Source of the DNA: Flemingiibacterium sp045632605
Lineage (GTDB): Bacteria > Bacillota > Clostridia > Oscillospirales > CAG-272
Length of the DNA: 25,852 bases
NCBI GenBank assembly: GCA_045632605.1
Contig: JAZQXA010000106.1
Location: forward strand, 1-25,852
Direction of reading: 5' to 3'
Part shown: piece after piece, positions 15,866 to 21,916 of the stretch
Layout: the number at the start of each line of letters is the position of its first letter
How positions within the stretch are numbered: position 1 is the stretch's first letter
Translations under genes and position numbers: made by a program
Notes under the pieces: model-generated
What the model saw: the letters and a program-made list of their open reading frames with translations, nothing else
Told to the model about the DNA's origin: nothing
The model's database searches: none

Positions 15866-16645
15866 TTAAAACTCGTCAGCAACGGTTACAGCGGTGATGT
15901 GTGTATTAATACCGTTGTACCAGTAAACAAAGCCTTCAACATTAACGATATCGCCAACCTCAAGAGCGCCGACAGCTGCATAAACATCGGTGTCGGGAGC
16001 GGTGAGATATCTTTCGATGCAGAAGTTGTAGGTGTTGCCATTGAAGCTGAGGTCTACATAGATATCATCGCCGGGTTCGCCGTTCTTGTATTCAACCTTT
16101 TCAACAACCATGCCATTGAATGCTGCAAGGTAGTTCTGATAGTTGATGAGCTCATCGGTGCCGAGCTTGTCGGTGAGGTCGATAGGATCAGCAATGAAGG
16201 TTTCTTCACCGGCGAACTCAAATGTAGCGTCCATGATTTCAATTTCGCCTTCCCAAGCGCCCTTGTAACCGGTAACCTTGATTGCAGTGCCGGGAACGAG
16301 CTTTGCGCTGTCTTCTTCGGAGCAAGCCATTTCATAAATGAAATATGCGCCGTCTTCATCCTGAGCATAAACGGTGATCTTGTTGTCCCACCAGCTCTGT
16401 GTAGCCTGAACATATGCATCGATAACAACTTCGTCGTCGATTGCAGCAGCCATGTACTCGTCATAGGTCATTACGGAAGCAACGGCCTCGTCTTCAACAG
16501 TGGTGTCTTCAGCGACGGTGGTTTCTTCTGCAACGGTGGTATCATCAGCGACAGTGGTGTCTTCGCCGTTATTGGTATCATCGCCGCAAGCTGTGAATGC
16601 AGATGCGAGAGAAAGTGCTAAAAGCATTGCTAAAATCTTTTTCAT
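15866..16645 (-). CDS. Secreted lipoprotein with acidic TTVAxx repeats and two OB-fold-like domains
   Basis: The 259-residue protein has a lipoprotein signal peptide (MKKILAMLLALSLASAFTAC) with lipidation Cys20. Residues 29-52 are four tandem hexapeptides of the form [DE]TTV[AE][DE], an acidic spacer of the sort that lifts a domain off the membrane. Two similar beta-rich units follow: one ends LVPGTAIKVTGYKGAWEGEIEI (about 114-137, quoted in part as VPGTAIKVTGY) and the other LEVGDIVNVEGFVYWYNGI. This G-D-x-V-x-V-x-G pattern is typical of OB folds of the YhcR/DUF5689 kind. The function is unknown. AAAGGAG lies upstream of the ATG. It follows the sugar ABC operon but has its own strong promoter and terminator. 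Confidence 0.85.
   Translation of the reverse strand: MKKILAMLLALSLASAFTACGDDTNNGEDTTVADDTTVAEETTVAEDTTVEDEAVASVMTYDEYMAAAIDDEVVIDAYVQATQSWWDNKITVYAQDEDGAYFIYEMACSEEDSAKLVPGTAIKVTGYKGAWEGEIEIMDATFEFAGEETFIADPIDLTDKLGTDELINYQNYLAAFNGMVVEKVEYKNGEPGDDIYVDLSFNGNTYNFCIERYLTAPDTDVYAAVGALEVGDIVNVEGFVYWYNGINTHITAVTVADEF
16490..16561 (-). repeat. Four tandem 18-base units coding the TTVAxx linker
   Basis: Codons 29-52 of the lipoprotein encode four consecutive [DE]TTV[AE][DE] hexapeptides. The DNA units are similar but not identical, so this is an in-frame coding repeat that could vary in copy number between strains. Confidence 0.7.
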
Positions 16646-16718
16646 TTTTTGTTCTCCTTTGGAATGTGAAAAATAAAATAAATTAACTATATAATGTGTT
16701 AAATTATATAATAAATAT

Positions 16719-16746
16719 ATTATACACTAAATTTCAGAAAAGTCAA
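16719..16746 (-). promoter_or_regulatory. Promoter of the OB-fold-like lipoprotein gene
   Basis: On the minus strand TTGACT (16746-16741), a 16-base spacer and TATAAT (16724-16719) form a strong promoter that begins only six bases after the solute-binding protein gene ends. The leader is about 65 bases long. Confidence 0.7.
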
Positions 16747-16752
16747 GGGTTT

Positions 16753-18393
16753 TTAGGATTTTTTTCTTTTTTTTGCGACTTCTTTTATGAAGTAGAGTAT
16801 GATAAACAGCCAAGCACATCCGAGTGCCGAGAGAAGAGCGATTGCACCCCCCGGAAGCGGACCGGTTGCATTACCGAGAGTCGAAATTTCGCCGGTATTA
16901 ATATCTTCAGACTGCTCAAGATGGTAGAGCGACATCATTTTTTCATACAGTGCATCGATATATGCATCATCCACTGTCTGATTGCGTCTGGTCGATTTTA
17001 CAACCTCCTCAATAAGCTGTCCTGCAGCTGAACGAAGCGAGGTTGAGCCGTTGAATACCGGAGTTGTAAACGTCTTGTCCGTATTGTCAATAAGCAGCTT
17101 TGCTGCGGCGATTTTTATGTCATAGTAGAAATTATTGTCTTCACCGCTTTTGGAGAGATAATCGATATATTCTGCCGAATTCTGCGCTTTCGATGTTACA
17201 GGAACATATCCCTCAGTTTGTGAGTAGGATATCTGCACTTCGTTGGTAAGCATATACTGCATGAACAGCCAAGAAGCGAGCACCTCCTGCTTGTCTTCCT
17301 TATTGAATATACACATGGACGGCCCCTGCGATATCATTTTCGGATTTTCGGTGTCAAACTGTGGGATAGTCATAACGACTGTTTCGAAGTCCACGAGGTT
17401 TTCTTCACTGATGTCGATGAGCGGCGCATTTGAACCCATCCAGGTTGCGCCACCGGTTGAGTCAATCGCAAAGATACACTGACCTGCGTTCAGGAAGTTT
17501 GCCGGATAGCCTGAAATCTTAAACGTCGAAAAAGCACCGCTTGCTGTATTATCTCTTACGGTTTTGAGGATACTCTCTGTTGTGTCGTTAAAGAGGTATA
17601 TACTTCCGTCATCACTTGAATAACCGGCATCAAGCTGTTTCAGCATGGATATCATCATGTTGTCGGTTGACTTATAAATGAACGGCAGAAGCGTTTTTTG
17701 CCCGTTTACTGCAAAGTTTCCGTTTTCATCTTTTTTGGCAGCCGCATTTGACACTTCCCAAATGAAATCCCAGGTTAAAGTTTCTGGCAAGGTGTAACCG
17801 AGTGCTTCGACATATGTTTTGTTGACGTAGCACGCCTCGGTTGAACGCATATACGGCAGTGCATAGTAATCATCCTCGAGCTTGCATTCATCTAAAAATT
17901 TCGGGATGATTTCTTCTTTTGTAGGAGAATCGAAATTTACTTCACTTCCGCCAAGACCGTATTTTTCGTCTGACATAAGACTTCCGAGCGGCACTACTGT
18001 ATCTTCACCGGTCATATATGTCGCGATGTGGTCAGGATAGGTTATGCAGACGTTAGGCGTTGTTTTTGTTGGGATATTCGTCAGTACATCCTGATAAATT
18101 TTGCTGTAGTCGGTGTAGAGGCGCAGGGTGACTTTTATATTCGGATATGCCGCCTCAAAGCCGGCGATGGCATCGTGATATATTTCAACCTGACGCAGGT
18201 TTGTATCGTTTTTTGCCCAAAAGGTTATTTCGTAGTTTCGTTCAGCATCAAATTCGTCGGGGATTTTATAAGTATTTGCAGGCTTAAATTCATCTGTCGA
18301 GCCGGATTCCGGCGAAACCATTTTTCCGTGACATGAAACAAGAGTCGGGAGCAAAATAACGGCTGCAAGAATGAGAGATAGCTTTCTTTTCAT
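16753..18393 (-). CDS. Sugar ABC transporter solute-binding lipoprotein with C-terminal membrane helix
   Basis: This 546-residue family 1 extracellular binding protein has a lipoprotein signal peptide (LLPTLVSC, lipidation Cys21). It also has the usual features of carbohydrate-binding proteins: YEITFWAKNDT, an alpha/beta two-lobe body, GGATWMGSNAPLI and SQGPSMCIFNKEDKQ. It captures a sugar or oligosaccharide for the two permeases encoded just upstream in the transcript. It is longer than usual (about 420-450) and ends with LPGGAIALLSALGCAWLFII and YFIKEVAKKRKKS, a clear transmembrane helix with a basic tail, so both ends may be attached to the membrane. Its ATG overlaps the permease stop (ATGA) and follows GAGGAGGT. 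It is the last gene of the importer operon; no terminator separates it from the next promoter. Confidence 0.88.
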   Translation of the reverse strand: MKRKLSLILAAVILLPTLVSCHGKMVSPESGSTDEFKPANTYKIPDEFDAERNYEITFWAKNDTNLRQVEIYHDAIAGFEAAYPNIKVTLRLYTDYSKIYQDVLTNIPTKTTPNVCITYPDHIATYMTGEDTVVPLGSLMSDEKYGLGGSEVNFDSPTKEEIIPKFLDECKLEDDYYALPYMRSTEACYVNKTYVEALGYTLPETLTWDFIWEVSNAAAKKDENGNFAVNGQKTLLPFIYKSTDNMMISMLKQLDAGYSSDDGSIYLFNDTTESILKTVRDNTASGAFSTFKISGYPANFLNAGQCIFAIDSTGGATWMGSNAPLIDISEENLVDFETVVMTIPQFDTENPKMISQGPSMCIFNKEDKQEVLASWLFMQYMLTNEVQISYSQTEGYVPVTSKAQNSAEYIDYLSKSGEDNNFYYDIKIAAAKLLIDNTDKTFTTPVFNGSTSLRSAAGQLIEEVVKSTRRNQTVDDAYIDALYEKMMSLYHLEQSEDINTGEISTLGNATGPLPGGAIALLSALGCAWLFIILYFIKEVAKKRKKS

Positions 18394-19241
18394 CCTTTTG
18401 TACCTCCTCTTGCAACCCCCTCCATTATCTTCTTTCTGAAGATGATGAAAAGTATGATAAGCGGTACGGAAATTACAACAACAGCCGCCATCATAGCAGG
18501 GATGTTATCTCTGCCGAAGCCGCTTTCGCGAATTTCCTGGATACCGTTTGAAACGAGATAATATGATGGGTCATCTGTTATAAGGCGAGGCCATATATAC
18601 GAGTTCCAGCATTCGATAACCTTAAGAATTGTTACCGTTACAACAGTCGGGCGGCAGATTGGAAGCATTACACGAAGCAGGTACTTGAGGTCGGATGTAC
18701 CGTCAACCTTTGCCGCGAGATAGAGCTCATTTGGAATTTGTGAAAAGTTTTCTTTTAGTAAATAAATATAGAAAACCGAGGTCACAGATGGAAGAATAAG
18801 TCCCGTGAATGTGTTTCGCAAATCGAGATTGGTGATAGTCATAAAGTTTGTAATAACAACAAGCTCGTTCGGTATCATCATAAGTGAAAGGAACAAGGTG
18901 AAAACGAGATTTTTTCCTTTAAATTCAAGTCTTGCGAAAGCGAATGCCGCAGGAATTATTACGATAAGCATGACCGCTGTGGTTATAAGAGTAAATATTA
19001 CAGTGTTAAGAAAATATTGTCCGAGCGGTACGCCGTTAAATGCGGTGACGTAATTTTCGAGAGTTGGTGAGAGTGTGAAAAATTTCGGAATATATTCACT
19101 GCTGTATGCGCCATACCCTTTCACGCTTGTGAGCAGCATCCAGTAAAAAGGGAAGAGGACGATAAGTCCCCAAACGGCAAGAAGAATATATATTATAATC
19201 TTTCCGATGCTGACGGAGGTTGTTTTTTTGTTATCTGTCAT
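18390..19241 (-). CDS. Carbohydrate ABC transporter permease, MalG/UgpE type
   Basis: This 283-residue inner-membrane subunit has six predicted helices, beginning IIIYILLAVWGLIVLFPFYW. The EAA loop that contacts the ATPase reads ELYLAAKVDGTSDLKYLLRV followed by MLPICRP. The start at 19241 was chosen over an in-frame ATG at 19253, because GAGGTG lies just before the former and nothing suitable before the latter. It overlaps the binding-protein gene by four bases and starts 14 bases after the other permease gene ends. It pairs with that permease to form the channel. Confidence 0.92.
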   Translation of the reverse strand: MTDNKKTTSVSIGKIIIYILLAVWGLIVLFPFYWMLLTSVKGYGAYSSEYIPKFFTLSPTLENYVTAFNGVPLGQYFLNTVIFTLITTAVMLIVIIPAAFAFARLEFKGKNLVFTLFLSLMMIPNELVVITNFMTITNLDLRNTFTGLILPSVTSVFYIYLLKENFSQIPNELYLAAKVDGTSDLKYLLRVMLPICRPTVVTVTILKVIECWNSYIWPRLITDDPSYYLVSNGIQEIRESGFGRDNIPAMMAAVVVISVPLIILFIIFRKKIMEGVARGGTKG

Positions 19242-19254
19242 GATGCACCTCATA

Positions 19255-20145
19255 TCAGTAATGAACGTGCTTTTTGCTGATGAGCAGGTTTATGCACGTT
19301 ATTGTAAGGACGATGACGAACAGAATTACAGCTGCGGCAGATGCATATGACGGGAAACCGCCGCCCTCGCCGTAAAGCATATCGTAGACGTAACCGACTA
19401 TGGTGTTCATCTCGGCAACATTAAGCTCTGTACCGAAAAGCGCAACCGCATCGCTGTACGCCTTGAATGCGCCGATGAAGCCGGTTATAACAAGATAGAA
19501 TATCATTGGCGAAATCATCGGGAGGGTGATTTTTCTGAAAATTCTCGCCTTTGAAGTGCCGTCCACTCTTGCGGCATCGTAATAAGTTTGGTTCACAGAA
19601 GCAAGTGAACTTGTGAGAATCAGTATTTTAAACGGCATTACTATCCACACCGTGTAAAGGCAGAGGACAAGCATCTTTGCCCAGTACGGGCCGCCGATGA
19701 AGTCAATTGGACTGATTCCGAATATGTTTAAAAAGAGATTCACAAGGCCTGCGGAATATTCCGTTGGCTTGAAAAGAATCATGAAAACGAGTCCAACTGC
19801 GAGCGTATTCGTTACATACGGCAGGAAATACACCGTCTGAAAGAGATTGCGCAGCCATTTTATCGAAGAAAGTCCGACGGAGATTAAAAGCGAAAGCAGT
19901 GTTGAAAGGGGAACTGTAATCGCAACTAAAATTACAGTATTCTTAAGTGCCTGAAGGAAATACGGGTCACGCAGGATGTATGAAAAATTTCCGAGTCCAA
20001 TTCCGGTATAGGTCTGTGAAGCAGAGGTGAAATTTTCCTCGGCAGAGTATATGAAAACATCAATCAGCGGATAGACCATAAAAACTCCCAAAAAAAGTAT
20101 CGCCGGGAGCAGATACAGCCATGCCTTAATATTTTTATTTTCCAT
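19255..20145 (-). CDS. Carbohydrate ABC transporter permease, MalF/UgpA type
   Basis: This 296-residue inner-membrane subunit has six predicted helices (LYLLPAILFLGVFMVYPLID first). Its EAA loop is YYDAARVDGTSKARIFRKIT followed by LPMISP. It lacks the extra N-terminal part of true MalF and so resembles UgpA/MsmF types that import varied sugars. The gene begins 11 bases after the ATPase gene stop and is followed closely by the second permease. AAGGTGAAG lies upstream of its ATG on the minus strand. Confidence 0.92.
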   Translation of the reverse strand: MENKNIKAWLYLLPAILFLGVFMVYPLIDVFIYSAEENFTSASQTYTGIGLGNFSYILRDPYFLQALKNTVILVAITVPLSTLLSLLISVGLSSIKWLRNLFQTVYFLPYVTNTLAVGLVFMILFKPTEYSAGLVNLFLNIFGISPIDFIGGPYWAKMLVLCLYTVWIVMPFKILILTSSLASVNQTYYDAARVDGTSKARIFRKITLPMISPMIFYLVITGFIGAFKAYSDAVALFGTELNVAEMNTIVGYVYDMLYGEGGGFPSYASAAAVILFVIVLTITCINLLISKKHVHY

Positions 20146-20156
20146 GCCGCTTCACC

Positions 20157-21251
20157 TTATATATCAATGCGCAATTCATCAGTTTTGCTGAAAACGAATA
20201 CCTTATTTGGCTTCAAGTCGAATTTAACAGTATCCGTACCGATTGACGGCGTATTTTCAGAACTGATTATTGAGCGTATTGCTTCGGCGTGAGCGCTCGG
20301 ATGTGACGAAACAACGCTGATATCACGTCCCATCACCTCAACGGCTTTCAATTTGCAAGTTAACGCACCGCTTGCGTTAAGAACAAATCCCTCGGGGCGT
20401 ACAGCGGCGTAAACCTCTCCGTCGGGAGTGTTCGGCGTATCAAGGACACATTCATTTCCGATATATAGCTTGCCGCCGCTTATCTTGGCGTCAAAGACGT
20501 TTATTGGCGGTGTGCCGAGGAATTTTGCGACAAAAAGATTAATCGGTTCGTCGTAAACTTCCTGCGGCTTGCCTATCTGCTGTACTACACCGTCTTTCAT
20601 AACGACAATGAGGTCGGAAATGCTCATAGCTTCCTCCTGGTCGTGCGTTACGAAAACGGTGGTTATGCCGGTTTCGCGCTGAATACGCTTGATTTCCTCT
20701 CTTGTCTGCAGGCGAAGACGTGCGTCAAGATTGGAAAGCGGTTCATCGAGCAAAAGTACACGCGGCATTTTAACGAGCGCACGCGCGATTGCAACACGCT
20801 GCTGCTGACCGCCGGAAAGCTCGCTTGGCTTTCTGTCCATGAGTGAATCTATCTGAACGAGCTTGGCAATTTCGAGTGCCTTTTGACGCATTTCATCCTT
20901 GGTGAGCTTATCCTTGCCTTTAAGATTTTCGAGAGGGAATATTATATTCTGCATTACTGTGAGGTGAGGATAGAGGGCGTAATTCTGAAAAACCAGACCG
21001 ACTCCGCGCTTTTCGGGCGGAAGCTCGGTTACGTCATCGTCCCCGAAGAATATTTTTCCCTCTGTAGGCGTTAAGAGTCCGCTGATTAAATTAAGCGTGG
21101 TACTCTTTCCGCAGCCGGACGGACCGAGGAGTCCGACGAGTGTACCGTCCGGAATCTCAAATGTAAAATTATTAACCGCAATGACATCTGCGGGATTTTT
21201 TTTGTTCCTCGAGGGGAATTTTTTTGTAAGATTTTGGAGTATAACCTTCAA
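20157..21251 (-). CDS. Sugar ABC transporter ATP-binding protein, MsmX/UgpC/MalK type
   Basis: This 364-residue ATPase powers the importer. Walker A is GPSGCGKST at 43-51, the Q-loop glutamine is Q89, the signature is LSGGQQQRVAIARAL at 145-159, Walker B is VLLLDEPLSNLDA at 165-177 and the switch histidine is H203 (VTHDQEEAM). The last 120 residues form the TOBE-type regulatory domain (GEVYAAVRPEGF). The start codon is taken as TTG 21251 (MKVILQNLTKKF): AAGGAAGTGA lies at the right distance, whereas the longer frame from 21293 would add 14 residues that run back to the promoter region. It is the first gene of the operon. Confidence 0.9.
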   Translation of the reverse strand: MKVILQNLTKKFPSRNKKNPADVIAVNNFTFEIPDGTLVGLLGPSGCGKSTTLNLISGLLTPTEGKIFFGDDDVTELPPEKRGVGLVFQNYALYPHLTVMQNIIFPLENLKGKDKLTKDEMRQKALEIAKLVQIDSLMDRKPSELSGGQQQRVAIARALVKMPRVLLLDEPLSNLDARLRLQTREEIKRIQRETGITTVFVTHDQEEAMSISDLIVVMKDGVVQQIGKPQEVYDEPINLFVAKFLGTPPINVFDAKISGGKLYIGNECVLDTPNTPDGEVYAAVRPEGFVLNASGALTCKLKAVEVMGRDISVVSSHPSAHAEAIRSIISSENTPSIGTDTVKFDLKPNKVFVFSKTDELRIDI

Positions 21252-21302
21252 AACTATCACTTCCTTAATAAGACTGCCGTACATTGACGGCACTATACAA
21301 TA

Positions 21303-21331
21303 ATTATATCATACTTACAGCGTTTTAGCAA
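21303..21331 (-). promoter_or_regulatory. Promoter of the sugar ABC importer operon
   Basis: On the minus strand TTGCTA (21331-21326), a 17-base spacer and TATAAT (21308-21303) with TG one base upstream form a promoter with an extended -10. The start would be near 21296, about 45 bases before the TTG codon. The 334-base gap 21252-21585 holds this promoter and the divergent feo promoter; I see no gene or obvious operator for the importer in it. Confidence 0.65.
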
Positions 21332-21460
21332 GAGAAAGCGGAAATATTTTGAAATATCATTTAACAATTATGCATTTAATACAATCACAAATACTGCAAA
21401 CGCAGAAAATTATATAATTGACAGATTGTTTGAATATGGAAAAAATTTTTTCTAAAACTG

Positions 21461-21490
21461 TTGACAAAATGGCACCGAGGGTGTTATAAT
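21461..21490 (+). promoter_or_regulatory. Promoter of the feo operon
   Basis: A perfect TTGACA (21461-21466), an 18-base spacer and a perfect TATAAT (21485-21490) with TG one base upstream. The transcript should start near 21497, at the edge of the first operator palindrome. Confidence 0.85.
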
Positions 21491-21497
21491 ATTTATG

Positions 21498-21513
21498 GTT
21501 AGTCATGGCTAAC
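21498..21513 (+). promoter_or_regulatory. feo operator 1 (TTAG-N6-CTAA palindrome)
   Basis: GTTAGTCATGGCTAAC is a near-perfect palindrome (one non-matching symmetric pair) at the predicted start of transcription. It resembles the half-sites of DtxR/IdeR-family iron repressors (TTAG/CTAA), so binding would block the promoter when iron is plentiful. Confidence 0.7.
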
Positions 21514-21532
21514 TGATTTTTAAATGTTTCGG

Positions 21533-21546
21533 TTAGCATATGCTAA
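21533..21546 (+). promoter_or_regulatory. feo operator 2 (TTAG-N6-CTAA palindrome)
   Basis: TTAGCATATGCTAA is a perfect 14-base palindrome in the leader, 34 bases downstream of operator 1 and 39 bases before the feoA ATG. It has the same half-sites and spacing as operator 1. Confidence 0.65.
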
Positions 21547-21585
21547 TTCGAAATCAATCAGATTAACAAATTGAACGGTGATAGT

Positions 21586-21804
21586 ATGAATTTAAAAAAC
21601 GCCGCAGAGGGCAAGGAATATATCATCAAGGATATAAAAACCGACGACGGGGAGCTTGACGCATTCCTTTTTTCGCTTGGATGCTATGCAGGTGAGCCGA
21701 TAACCGTGATTTCACGCCACACGGGAACTTGCGTTGTTTCGATAAAGGACGGTCGCTACAGTATCGACAATCAGCTTGCCGAGGCGATTGAAGTTGAAGC
21801 TTAA
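21586..21804 (+). CDS. feoA: Ferrous iron transport protein A
   Basis: This is a 72-residue SH3-like cytoplasmic protein thought to assist FeoB. The pattern LDAFLFSLGCYAGEPITVIS (a loop and strand), GTCVVSIKDGRYSID and AEAIEVEA at the end match FeoA. The ATG at 21586 was chosen; GGTGAT precedes it weakly, and the alternative TTG at 21571 would add five residues. It is led by the iron-operator promoter and followed by feoB after 112 bases, an unusually long gap that holds a third operator. Confidence 0.85.
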   Translation: MNLKNAAEGKEYIIKDIKTDDGELDAFLFSLGCYAGEPITVISRHTGTCVVSIKDGRYSIDNQLAEAIEVEA

Positions 21805-21815
21805 AGAAGAAAAAC

Positions 21816-21841
21816 AACGGTCGTATGACCGTTATTATAAT
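21816..21841 (+). promoter_or_regulatory. Hairpin and possible internal -10 box between feoA and feoB
   Basis: AACGGTC (21816-21822) pairs with GACCGTT (21827-21833) over a GTAT loop, 11 bases after the feoA stop. TATAAT follows at 21836-21841, placed relative to operator 3 almost exactly as the feo promoter -10 box is to operator 1. No good -35 box is visible, so a feoB promoter is only possible. Confidence 0.35.
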
Positions 21842-21848
21842 GGCAGAG

Positions 21849-21866
21849 GGTTAGCGAGCGCTAACC
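21849..21866 (+). promoter_or_regulatory. feo operator 3 between feoA and feoB
   Basis: GGTTAGCGAGCGCTAACC is an inverted repeat with eight-base perfect arms and an AG centre. Its core, TTAG-N6-CTAA, is the same as in the two operators in front of feoA. It ends 50 bases before the feoB ATG. Confidence 0.65.
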
Positions 21867-21916
21867 GGATATAAATTCAAAGACCGTTATAGACGAAATT
21901 TTTGGAGGATACCAAA

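Noticed and set aside
15362..16621. Plus-strand frames of 160 and 240 codons opposite the aldo/keto reductase and the lipoprotein
   Set aside because: They mirror the codon pattern of the true minus-strand genes, one crosses the terminator region, and neither has a ribosome binding site.
21357..21539. Short minus-strand ORF (60 codons) across the feo promoter
   Set aside because: It covers the perfect -35/-10 elements and operators and has no ribosome binding site; the region is regulatory.
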